DNA of 64,000 nucleotides from Winogradskyella eximia. GTDB lineage: Bacteria; Bacteroidota; Bacteroidia; Flavobacteriales; Flavobacteriaceae. Under the pieces are notes generated by a model. The model worked only from the letters and a program-made list of their open reading frames with translations, was not told the DNA's origin and searched no databases. Positions within the stretch are counted from its first letter, which is position 1. Every line of letters starts with the position of its first letter. This document shows positions 25,467 to 33,469 of the stretch, one piece after another. The translations under genes and the position numbers were made by a program. The stretch covers positions 472,936-536,935 of the forward strand of contig NZ_QRDV01000002.1 in NCBI RefSeq assembly GCF_003386165.1, given 5' to 3'.

Positions 25467-25626
25467 TTCTGTCAACACCGTATATAATCCATTGCTAATT
25501 CTAGCCTACTTACGAAAATCCTCTCGAATTTCATATTCAATTTGTATTTACTAAATTACGTCCGTAACCAAGCCACACCCAAGCGCAGCACACAAGCAAA
25601 GCAAACCATACACAAACAAATTGCCA
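25467..25626 (+). repeat. attC-like recombination site 5, partly decayed
   Basis: It starts TTCTGTCAAC (25467-25476), which pairs with the Hachiman cassette start GTTAGCAGAA at 8 of 10 positions plus one G-T wobble. The conserved body follows (CACCGTATATAAT, CTTACGAAAATCCTC, TATTTACTAAATTACG), but the inner hairpin right arm is mutated (CGAATTTC), an insertion lengthens the right half, and the terminal GTT has become ATT (AAATTGCCA). It is probably poorly active. Confidence 0.6.
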
Positions 25627-25637
25627 GTAATCCCAAA

Positions 25638-26729
25638 ATGAACGCAGAATTAGAAAACCTACAAGCGACAATAAAAAGAAAATACAGTTTTAAATACAAA
25701 CCTGAATGTTCTGAATCTTTTAAAACAGACATTAAAGAGAGTCAAATAATTCCGTTAACCATTGAGGTTTTTAAAATATTAGAATGGCCTGTTGTTTTTA
25801 AAGATAAAAATTCCGTTGAAGCTAAAATAAAAGCCAACTGGAATAAACTGACCGAGAAAATAACCATTACAAAAAAGGTTTCTGGGAGAATAGAAGTTCA
25901 TAGCAAAACTGTTAAAGGTGGAAATTTTACTGATTTCGGTAGAAATTCAAAAAGAACAGGTTTATTTATTCTCCTTTTTAAAAAATTAGCCACTGAATAT
26001 AATGAAAGTGGAAAACTTGTAGAATTAGAAACAGAACTAGAGCAACAAGACAGTTGGGCTGATTATGAAATTCCAACAGAATTACCAAAACCCAAAGAAT
26101 TTCCAAAACCTAATGTAACGTTATCAATAATTGGTGGTCTCATTATCGCGATTCTATTTGGATATTTTGTTGCATTTTTATCTGTTTATTTCATCTATAT
26201 TATTGGCATTTATGAACTCTGTATTGGCATTGGCATCGGATATTTATTTGGAGAAGTTTTAAAGAAAACTAATTACGTTGAATTTAAATCAATTCAGTTT
26301 ATGGTTGGTGGCATGTTAATTATAATGTTTATTACCAGTCAGTTTACTGCGTACAAATGGATGATTTCAGAAAACAATATTCCTGGAATTGGCTTTTTCG
26401 AATTTATAAAAATGCAATTGGAGCATGGCTTAACTCTAAAAGATTTAAATACAGGATGGATTGGACTTACTTTAAGTTGGCTGTTTCAAATAGTGTTTCC
26501 TTACTTTTTAGCGATTGCAAAAATTGCAGGAACTACAGCCAATTTTATAATTGAAAAAATTCCAGAAGAGGTTCTCGAATACACAATTTATCTTTTTGAT
26601 ATGGGAAAATTAGAAAGTGAAGTAAGAGCTGAACTATCACAAAAAGGTTGGAAGAAAAGATCGGATCAAGACGATGTTTTTCAAGCTATTGCAGAGATAA
26701 GCGCATTTCAACAAATGAATAGAGAATAA
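25638..26729 (+). CDS. Hypothetical protein with membrane segments
   Basis: 363 residues from ATG 25638; an upstream in-frame start at 25542 lies inside the attC-like site and is rejected. Residues ~1-130 form a soluble domain common in Bacteroidota proteins of unknown function (FKILEWPVVFKD..SVEAK, IEVHSKTVKGGNFTDFGRN). Residues ~155-310 hold four to five membrane helices. The C-terminus is a short helical tail (MGKLESEVRAELSQKGW). The start is 12 bp after the ATTGCCA edge. The function is unknown. Confidence 0.65.
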   Translation: MNAELENLQATIKRKYSFKYKPECSESFKTDIKESQIIPLTIEVFKILEWPVVFKDKNSVEAKIKANWNKLTEKITITKKVSGRIEVHSKTVKGGNFTDFGRNSKRTGLFILLFKKLATEYNESGKLVELETELEQQDSWADYEIPTELPKPKEFPKPNVTLSIIGGLIIAILFGYFVAFLSVYFIYIIGIYELCIGIGIGYLFGEVLKKTNYVEFKSIQFMVGGMLIIMFITSQFTAYKWMISENNIPGIGFFEFIKMQLEHGLTLKDLNTGWIGLTLSWLFQIVFPYFLAIAKIAGTTANFIIEKIPEEVLEYTIYLFDMGKLESEVRAELSQKGWKKRSDQDDVFQAIAEISAFQQMNRE

Positions 26730-26789
26730 AAGGAACAACCACTAAAACCATAAGAAAGCGTACAACTATACTTCCCAATTAAAGAACAC

Positions 26790-28025
26790 ATGACACCATT
26801 ACATCAGCATTACGCCATTGAAGACACTGCACATTCACCACAAAAGCATTGGTTATCGCACTTACTTAATGGCTCGTATAAATTACCAGGATTAGAAGGC
26901 AAAAAAGGGGTGTTGTTTTCAAATTCTATTTTAGAAACCTATATCCAAGAAGAAGAAAAACACGATAATTTTGAGTTAACATCGGGAAAAAACAGAAGCC
27001 TTAGAACATTATCTACTGGTGAGCAAAAAAAAGCATTATTGGCTTATTTACTGCAACAAAATCCAGATTTTATAGTATTAAACAATCCTTATGAAACCTT
27101 AGACAAAGCGTCTGTGTCTCAATTGAAACAGCAATTAATAGCCTTGTCTAAAGACAGGCCTATTGTATTTATTTTCAACAGAAAAGATGATCTCTTACCC
27201 GTAATCACCCATGCCATTACTTTTGAAAAAGCGGAGCTTAAAACCGTAGTACCCATTGCAGACTATCATTTTAATAAAAAGGAATTTGTTTTTAATAAAG
27301 ACATTCCACCTGCAATAACAGCCTACTCCAATATGCCAGAAGTGCTCGTAGAGCTTAAGAATATACAGGTGAGTTATGAGGATCGTTGCATTCTAAAAGA
27401 TATCAACTGGACCATTAAAAAAAAGGAATTCTGGCATTTAATAGGTCCTAATGGCTCTGGTAAAACGACCTTACTATCTATGATTTATGGAAACAATACC
27501 AAAGCCTATGGCCAAGAGGTATATCTCTTTGGTAATAAAAAAGGCAGTGGTGAAAGTGTTTGGGAAATAAAACAGAAAATTGGATACATAAGCCCTTCAA
27601 TGTTAGACTTATTTAAACGAAGCTATACCGTAGAGCAAATGATTATTTCGGGCTTTTTTGATAGTGTTGGCTTATATCAATCACCAACTACGGCACAAAT
27701 ACATACGGCTGCACAGTGGATGTACGTTTTAAATTTAAGTCACCAAAAAAACACGGCATTTCTTAAATTATCACCAGCCGTTCAACGTTTAATATTAATA
27801 GCCAGAGCAATGATTAAGCATCCTCCTTTATTAATCTTAGATGAGCCCTTAATTAATGTCGATGATGAAGGCACAGCACTTATTTCTGCGTTAATAAACA
27901 AAATAGCAAAAGAAAGTGAGACCAGTATTTTGTTTGTTTCACATCGCGATGAGCCTAATATCCATCCAGATTTTACCTATGCCCTTTACCCTTCTCCCAA
28001 TGGTTCTCTAGGTGTCCAGAAATAA
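26790..28025 (+). CDS. Two-domain ABC ATPase, ModF-like
   Basis: 411 residues with no membrane segments. The first ATPase half is degenerate: it has the signature LSTGEQKK (74-81) and a Walker B-like stretch FIVLNNP with Asn in place of the Asp-Glu pair, but no Walker A loop. The second half is complete: Walker A GPNGSGKT (219-226), a divergent signature LSPAVQR (327-333), Walker B LLILDEP (347-353) and SHRDE. The layout resembles ModF/PhrA-like soluble ABC proteins tied to molybdate or to unknown roles. No permease gene is nearby. It lies 60 bp after the preceding gene, with no site between. Confidence 0.75.
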   Translation: MTPLHQHYAIEDTAHSPQKHWLSHLLNGSYKLPGLEGKKGVLFSNSILETYIQEEEKHDNFELTSGKNRSLRTLSTGEQKKALLAYLLQQNPDFIVLNNPYETLDKASVSQLKQQLIALSKDRPIVFIFNRKDDLLPVITHAITFEKAELKTVVPIADYHFNKKEFVFNKDIPPAITAYSNMPEVLVELKNIQVSYEDRCILKDINWTIKKKEFWHLIGPNGSGKTTLLSMIYGNNTKAYGQEVYLFGNKKGSGESVWEIKQKIGYISPSMLDLFKRSYTVEQMIISGFFDSVGLYQSPTTAQIHTAAQWMYVLNLSHQKNTAFLKLSPAVQRLILIARAMIKHPPLLILDEPLINVDDEGTALISALINKIAKESETSILFVSHRDEPNIHPDFTYALYPSPNGSLGVQK

Positions 28026-28041
28026 CAACTAGCGCAGTGTT

Positions 28042-28120
28042 GTGTTGCTAGTTGGCTATGCTTGGATGAATTCGGTTTTTATTTGCTAAATTAGGTGTTT
28101 AACCAAGCACTTTGCAACAC
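28042..28120 (+). repeat. attC-like recombination site 6 (short subtype)
   Basis: GTGTTGC (28042-28048) pairs with GCAACAC (28114-28120) and GCTTGG (28060-28065) pairs with CCAAGC (28103-28108). Between them lies the body shared with other sites, GGTTTTTATTTGCTAAATTAGGTG. It starts 16 bp after the ABC gene stop and ends 7 bp before the next start codon. Confidence 0.5.
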
Positions 28121-28127
28121 AGAAGAA

Positions 28128-29000
28128 ATGACACTAAATAAAATTTATAATATATGGAGTTTAACTAGTGAAGATGAAGACATTCAAACTCAAAATACAT
28201 CCAAATTTTATGACATTGTAAACGACATTCGTAATTCAAAATACATCTGGTCAAAACAAGACATGGATACTTTCAAAGCATTTTTAAAGCATAATGAGAA
28301 AAAATGGTTTGTTGTAAATCTATTTTCAAAATTAGACATTATTCCAGAGCAACTATTTCAACCATTTATTGAAGCGGCAATCCATGAAACAAATCCAAGT
28401 GCTAATAGATATTTTATTGAACCGTGTTTAAGAGTTTTTGGTTTTGAACGCGTATTTGAATCCTTAAACCTACACTTTCAAAATGGAAATAATGAAACAA
28501 AAATAGGTGTTTGCAAAGCTTATTATTGGGCAAGATCACCACTTGTAAGCGTGAGTAAAGGTGATGGTCCTTGTGAAACTAAAGGGTATCACCTTAAATG
28601 GAATGGTCATTATTACAGTGATTACGATAGAGATAAAGAAACGCATTATGAAATGACTGCATCTGAAGTTTCTAAATGTAAAGTTGTATTAAAAACATTA
28701 CGCATAGCAAGAAGAAAATTATTGCTAGAAGAGTTCTTAAAAAATAAAGATACTGATGTGCGTTATCAAATTAAACTTCGTTTACCTGATGACATATCCT
28801 CTTTTTCATCAGAAAATAAAGCATTAGCAAATCTGTACTTTAAAGTTTTAGCGAAAGATGTTGTACCAGACAATTATGCCGATTTACAGTTGAAAAAAAG
28901 ATTGGGGATTTTTGGGAACAATAAATTGATTAGATTCTTTTTAAAAAAGAAAAACGATCGAATTAAGAAAAAAGGATTGATAACCTTAAAAAACAAATAA
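28128..29000 (+). CDS. Hypothetical protein, possibly HEAT-like helical
   Basis: 290 residues from ATG 28128; an earlier in-frame start at 28095 is inside the palindromic site. Soluble and helical with short repeated helix pairs (SKYIWSKQDMDTFKAFL.., QLFQPFIEAAIHETNPSANRYFIEP, LNLHFQNGNNETKIGVCKAYYWA), suggestive of HEAT-like repeats but not conclusive. The C-terminus is strongly basic (FLKKKNDRIKKKG). It is the last + strand gene of the cassette region; I see no complementary edge after its stop. Confidence 0.6.
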   Translation: MTLNKIYNIWSLTSEDEDIQTQNTSKFYDIVNDIRNSKYIWSKQDMDTFKAFLKHNEKKWFVVNLFSKLDIIPEQLFQPFIEAAIHETNPSANRYFIEPCLRVFGFERVFESLNLHFQNGNNETKIGVCKAYYWARSPLVSVSKGDGPCETKGYHLKWNGHYYSDYDRDKETHYEMTASEVSKCKVVLKTLRIARRKLLLEEFLKNKDTDVRYQIKLRLPDDISSFSSENKALANLYFKVLAKDVVPDNYADLQLKKRLGIFGNNKLIRFFLKKKNDRIKKKGLITLKNK

Positions 29001-29064
29001 CGTGTTAAAATATTAGGTTGAGAAAAACTGGCGAAGCAAATCACACAAAAACACATCTAAGATG

Positions 29065-30204
29065 TTACAATTTCAATAAAAAGTCTCCAGTAAAATGCTG
29101 CTGCTCCTTTTCGGGCAATGTATGAAAACTTGCAGCTTGTACATCACGGAAGAGTCGTTCAAGGTGATGCTTTCTATAAAAACTTTGTCCACCTACAATG
29201 CCCATAGCTTTAGCCACCGTGTCCTTGCAGGCATTAGCAACCAATGTCTTTCTAGTCAATATATCAACACCCATTTTAGCTTCAGGCTGAAAATCTAAAT
29301 TATTGGTGATGGCAATCATATCGTTATGAAGCACCTTAGCCAAGGTAAGGCTATTGTTCATATCTCCTAGCATAGTAGTAATATGAGGTGATTTACGTTG
29401 TTTTACTTTTAACGTGTCAAGCGTAAGCGTCATGGCTTTCTCAGCAATGCCAACATAAGGTGCCATAGTCAATGGTAATGCAACGGTAAGCACAGCATTC
29501 CAAAACATTGGAAATTCGCCTTTCAATCTTTTCATTACAATAGCAGCATTAGGAACAAACACATTGTCAAGGGTAACCGTCTGCGAACCAGTTCCACGCA
29601 TACCAAGCGTATACCAATCATCTAATAACGCAATGCCTTCAGAAGTCATAGCAATTGTAAAGTGGATAACCTGCCAACCTTCTTCTGGATCATGATAAGG
29701 CATGCTGGTCACCAAAACATCTCCTTGTGAAGATTGGCTAGCAAATTGCTTCCGACCCGAAACCAAATAGCCTGTATCCGTTTTTATCATAGTGCCATTA
29801 GAATCAAGCCAATCACGTGCACCTGTACTCACCAAGACCAGATTGTTCTCAACCACGTCTTTTAGAAATGAACCTCCAGTGCCATGGTGTGTATATTTCC
29901 AAATATTCGCAGCAAGAAGATGTTGATGCATAGAAAGTGCCAATGCCGTAGATGGGCAATAATGGGCAATTTTCACCAATATGTCGCACATCTCCTTAAA
30001 GGTCACTCCACCTCCACCCAAGGCTTTAGGAATCATGGCCGTTAAATAGCCATTTGTTTTTAACAAGGCATAATTATCGGCCACAAATGTAGCGTTCTGG
30101 TCATGGGTAATGCCGTTTGCTGCCAATTGTTCGCCTAACGCGTCTATAAGAGACAACCAGGATTGGGAAGAGGCTTTTGTTGCTTTAGTTTTATGCATTT
30201 CCAT
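29065..30204 (-). CDS. Acyl-CoA dehydrogenase family flavoprotein
   Basis: 379 residues. An N-terminal helical domain (FVADNYALLKTNGYLTAMIPKALGGGGVTFKEM) is followed by a middle beta domain (ISGRKQFASQSS-like block VSGRKQFASQSSQGD, WYTLGMRGTGSQTVTLDNVFVP) and a C-terminal helical bundle. The fold binds FAD. It could be an acyl-CoA dehydrogenase or a flavin-dependent monooxygenase of the same fold (DszC-like); the catalytic base is not identified. The AraC regulator gene lies 32 bp upstream on the same strand and may be co-transcribed. Confidence 0.82.
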   Translation of the reverse strand: MEMHKTKATKASSQSWLSLIDALGEQLAANGITHDQNATFVADNYALLKTNGYLTAMIPKALGGGGVTFKEMCDILVKIAHYCPSTALALSMHQHLLAANIWKYTHHGTGGSFLKDVVENNLVLVSTGARDWLDSNGTMIKTDTGYLVSGRKQFASQSSQGDVLVTSMPYHDPEEGWQVIHFTIAMTSEGIALLDDWYTLGMRGTGSQTVTLDNVFVPNAAIVMKRLKGEFPMFWNAVLTVALPLTMAPYVGIAEKAMTLTLDTLKVKQRKSPHITTMLGDMNNSLTLAKVLHNDMIAITNNLDFQPEAKMGVDILTRKTLVANACKDTVAKAMGIVGGQSFYRKHHLERLFRDVQAASFHTLPEKEQQHFTGDFLLKL

Positions 30205-30236
30205 AATTAGAAGTTAGACCTATTGTTATACGGTTA

Positions 30237-31103
30237 TTAAACGGACAGTTGTGCTTTTTGAAATTTTAAAGGAGTAATACCATGTTCAGTCTTAAAAACT
30301 CTTGTGAAATGTGCTGGACTTTCAAAACCACAATCAAAAGCCACTTCATATATTTTTTGCTGCGTATGCTCTAATAATGTTTTAGCATGAAGAAGGCGCT
30401 TTTTAGTCAGCCATTTTCCGGGAGAAGTGTCGTAAACATTATAAAAATCACGATTAAAAGTACTTAAGCTGCGATGAGATAGTCTGGCAAACTCATCTAG
30501 TGATAGATTATATATAAAATTAGCCTCCATGATATTTTGAATAGAGGGCTTTACATCTTGCGAAATCTGCTTAAAGTAACTCCCAATTTTGGGATTAGAT
30601 GAAAGTGATAAAATATTGACTAATAATTCCTGAAATTTAATTTCCATCAAATATTTTGAAGGCTTTTCCTGATTAAAAAAGTACTCCACCATAGATGTAA
30701 AATAGGTATTTAATGTCCGATCTAAATTTAGAGGGATCACACTATCACTAGGGATCTTGGTTTTTAGACTGCTGCCTATATCTGGTTTTTGGGAAATAAA
30801 ATCTTTTATATAATCATCCGGAATAAAAATGACCATGGCACAAAAATCGGAATCAAAAAACTTATGAATAACGTTAGCACCTTTTTTTACAAAAAGCACC
30901 TCATTAGCATGAGCCATATAGCTATGTTCTAATGTTCGCCATTTCTTTTTACCTTCTAATATATAAATAAAGTAGTTGAGATGAGACCATGCGGTGAAAA
31001 TCGATTTTTCCTCCATACATCGATATTCCGAAAACATAAGTGAAGACACTTCAATTTTCTTGAATGTAGGATTGCTTTTTGCTGTATCGTAACCGTTTCC
31101 CAT
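30237..31103 (-). CDS. AraC family transcriptional regulator
   Basis: 288 residues. The N-terminal part is a cupin-like sensor (AWSHLNYFIYILEGKKKWRTLEHSYMAHANEVLFVKKG). The C-terminal ~100 residues hold two AraC helix-turn-helix motifs (NLSLDEFARLSHRSLSTFNRDFYNVYDTSP and IYEVAFDCGFESPAHFTRVFKTEHGITPLKF). It probably controls the adjoining acyl-CoA dehydrogenase-like gene. The effector is unknown. Confidence 0.88.
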   Translation of the reverse strand: MGNGYDTAKSNPTFKKIEVSSLMFSEYRCMEEKSIFTAWSHLNYFIYILEGKKKWRTLEHSYMAHANEVLFVKKGANVIHKFFDSDFCAMVIFIPDDYIKDFISQKPDIGSSLKTKIPSDSVIPLNLDRTLNTYFTSMVEYFFNQEKPSKYLMEIKFQELLVNILSLSSNPKIGSYFKQISQDVKPSIQNIMEANFIYNLSLDEFARLSHRSLSTFNRDFYNVYDTSPGKWLTKKRLLHAKTLLEHTQQKIYEVAFDCGFESPAHFTRVFKTEHGITPLKFQKAQLSV

Positions 31104-31265
31104 AGTTTTTGAATCATATAGATAGCTTAAAGTTACAATTTTAAAGCAGAATCATCGTATAAGAATCAGAATATCAAATATTAAGCTCCGTTTTTTGAAC
31201 ATTGTAAAATTGAGTATTGATAAATAACAGGCGTGATACCACCAATTCAAAGTAAAACTAAAATG

Positions 31266-31988
31266 CTAATCAATTTTTGCAGGCTTTAAGATCATATCAT
31301 TTTCTAATGCAAGTGTTGCAAATTCTTCTGCACTTAGTGCTGTAGATGCTTTTCCAGGTGATGCACTTACTTTTTTAAAGAAATTCAACAAGCCATGTTT
31401 AGCATTTGGTATCGTTGCGAAAACCAATTTTAAAGGGGTATCTCCTGTGTTTTTAAATGAATGCCATTCCCCTGGTGCCGTATACCATACGTAGCCTTCC
31501 TTAACAACAGTCTCTATACGCTTAGCGTTCTCGTAACTGATAACAATCCCCTCACCAGAAATAAAATAAGCAATTTCTTCCGTTTTATTATGCTTATGTT
31601 CAGGGAGCGCTCCACCGACTCCTAATTCATATTTTGCAAAACCTGAAGACGCATTAGGGTGACTTTCAGCATCCATATAAATTTGAAGCATACCTCCCGA
31701 ACCTAGATGGTCTTTACGTTCTGGAAAAATCCACAATTCTTCTATAGAATCTGGATTCATGATGCGTTTACTAGTATCAGATTGGGAAGAATGATTATGC
31801 GTGTGTGGTTCCGTGTCGTCTGCATGATGATGTGATGCTATGCGTTCTTCATCAATAGAGATTTTGGCGATGTCTTCAGTAGTTTTTTTGTCATGGTTAG
31901 CCTTTTCACCACAACCTACAACAACATTACATAGGAGTAATAAAACGCCTAATACCAATACTTTAATAATATTCTTATTGTTAATCAT
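31266..31988 (-). CDS. Cupin-domain lipoprotein with His-rich N-terminus
   Basis: 240 residues. A lipoprotein signal (LLLLCNVVVGC) is followed by a His-rich linker (HHHADDTEPHTHNHSS), a likely metal-binding stretch. The cupin domain spans ~100-200 (GVGGALPEHKHNKTEEIAYFISGEGIV with cupin motif 1, and EWHSFKNTGDTPLKLVF with motif 2). Probably an envelope-anchored metal-dependent cupin. It stands alone; the substrate is unknown. Confidence 0.8.
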   Translation of the reverse strand: MINNKNIIKVLVLGVLLLLCNVVVGCGEKANHDKKTTEDIAKISIDEERIASHHHADDTEPHTHNHSSQSDTSKRIMNPDSIEELWIFPERKDHLGSGGMLQIYMDAESHPNASSGFAKYELGVGGALPEHKHNKTEEIAYFISGEGIVISYENAKRIETVVKEGYVWYTAPGEWHSFKNTGDTPLKLVFATIPNAKHGLLNFFKKVSASPGKASTALSAEEFATLALENDMILKPAKID

Positions 31989-32157
31989 AATGATTTGTTT
32001 TAAAGGTTTTACAGAGATTAAGTTGATTATGATACAAAATTAAAAAGAATAAACACTCCTCAATTGACCAAGCCTTTCAATAAATTGACTGAGTATGTCA
32101 AAACTATAATTTTGAAAGAAATTGCAGCCTCATTTTGATTCTGAACCATAAAAAACG

Positions 32158-32245
32158 AGGGGCAACAACGCATATAGTGTATGGCTAATTCTTGTACACG
32201 TACAAATACTAAAGGCCAAAAATAACACCTTAGACAGTTTTTAAG
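32158..32245 (+). repeat. Possible solitary attC-like remnant
   Basis: CAACAACGCATATAGTG..GGCTAATTCTTG (32163-32196) resembles the left half of site 5 (CAACACCGTATATAAT..TTGCTAATTCTAG) at about three quarters of positions. No matching right half is clear, though GTACACGTAC sits inside. It could mark an old edge of the cassette array. Confidence 0.3.
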
Positions 32246-32262
32246 GCACATCTAAACCGCAA

Positions 32263-33012
32263 CTACAAACATTTCAAAACCGCAATACCAACACTATCTT
32301 TAGCATTTAAAACATACAAAGCTCCATCAACCTCTTGGTAAAACCGCACACCAAGCACACATAGCGTAGTACCAAGTCCACTAGGCAAAGTATTGGGTTC
32401 TAAAGTCACCGTAGCACCAGCATAAAAACGATCTAAAACCAAAGTTGTAGCCATATGCATCTCGTAAACCAAGCTGTTAAAATCAAAATCCAACACACCA
32501 AACATCAACGCAATATGAGTAGCACCTTCTACAAAGCCCACCTTTTCAATATCAAAATCAGCAATACTCAAAGCCAAATCAGTGTTAGAAACACCAAACT
32601 CAAAAGGTAAAACCTGCCGTACAAGGCACGCTGGTGTATAGTTAAACTGTTGTAATAATTGAAGACCTTGCTCCTGCTCTATCCCAGAAGCAACACAGCG
32701 TTCCCCACGTTTATGTGTTGTATCCAAAGCCTTTAAACGTGTAAACAAACCCATCAATCGACTATGAAAATGCGTAAAAGTATAACCTTTATAAAACGGA
32801 ACCAAAGCAGATCTAAACGCTTTATTCACCGCAGAACAATGCCCAAACTCATTGGCGTTCTCTCGCACGCGCTGCATACTAGCCTTAGTCTTTATCGCTT
32901 TACCATTAAACCCACCACCCGCGCGTCGTGCAATCGGTTTCCCATTCAAATAATAAAAATTAATACCATTCAAGGTTCCTACTAAAGGGATAATTCCGGT
33001 CTGTTGTGCCAT
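32263..33012 (-). CDS. Conserved flavobacterial protein of unknown function
   Basis: 249 residues, no signal peptide or membrane segment. The N-terminus (MAQQTGIIPLVGTLNGINFYY..GKPIARRAGGGFNGKAI) and RVRENANEFG are of a type common in Flavobacteriia proteins, often in several copies per genome, with no known function. The rest is beta-rich and more variable. It stands alone, with an 11-bp tandem repeat about 250 bp upstream. Confidence 0.7.
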   Translation of the reverse strand: MAQQTGIIPLVGTLNGINFYYLNGKPIARRAGGGFNGKAIKTKASMQRVRENANEFGHCSAVNKAFRSALVPFYKGYTFTHFHSRLMGLFTRLKALDTTHKRGERCVASGIEQEQGLQLLQQFNYTPACLVRQVLPFEFGVSNTDLALSIADFDIEKVGFVEGATHIALMFGVLDFDFNSLVYEMHMATTLVLDRFYAGATVTLEPNTLPSGLGTTLCVLGVRFYQEVDGALYVLNAKDSVGIAVLKCL

Positions 33013-33259
33013 AACGCCTCAATTTAAGTTAAACACTTACAATACAGCAATATACAAAAATAAATATAATAGCTTAACCTAAAATAAGGATACACTAAAA
33101 CAAGCGTATGGGAACAGCAAAACAGGAAGAAACATTAGGAGTTGGCACTTAAATTTTAAGGAAGAAAAAGGGGTATAATTACATCAGAATTTATGTAAAA
33201 ACCTGTATAATCATTTTAGCATGGATCACTTCTATAAAAAAAGAAACACAAAAAATAGG

Positions 33260-33314
33260 TTATAGCGTGGTTATAGCATACTTATAATAGTGTTATAGTA
33301 ACCTTATAGCATGG
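33260..33314. repeat. 11-bp tandem repeat, five copies
   Basis: TTATAG/TTATAA occurs at 33260, 33271, 33282, 33293 and 33304, exactly every 11 bp, with variable five-base tails (cgtgg, catac, tagtg, taacc, catgg). A possible further unit is at 33324. It lies in the otherwise featureless 457-bp gap (33013-33469) upstream of the minus-strand gene at 32263. Confidence 0.75.
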
Positions 33315-33401
33315 TAAATTAAGTTATAATTAGTGTTAAACATCCCGAAAACACTCATAAAAGACAAGAAGTATTTCGAACACAACAAATTGAATCTAAA
33401 A

Positions 33402-33451
33402 AAAACTGAGTGTAAAAAAAGCCCTAACACGCCAATTTTAAACTCAGTTTT
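33402..33451 (-). terminator. Terminator after the katG-ankyrin genes
   Basis: AAAACTGAGT (33402-33411) and ACTCAGTTTT (33442-33451) pair across a 30-base loop and are flanked by A/T runs. It lies just after the stop of the ankyrin gene on the minus strand. Confidence 0.6.
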
Positions 33452-33469
33452 TATTTTTAGTATCGCTTT

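Noticed and set aside
14287-29000. Insertion sequences or a prophage explaining the cassette region
   Set aside because: No transposase, phage structural gene, integrase or target-site duplication is visible; the gene-site spacing fits cassettes better.
32060-32251. 63-codon minus-strand open frame
   Set aside because: No family, no promoter, and it overlaps a possible attC-like remnant; judged non-coding.
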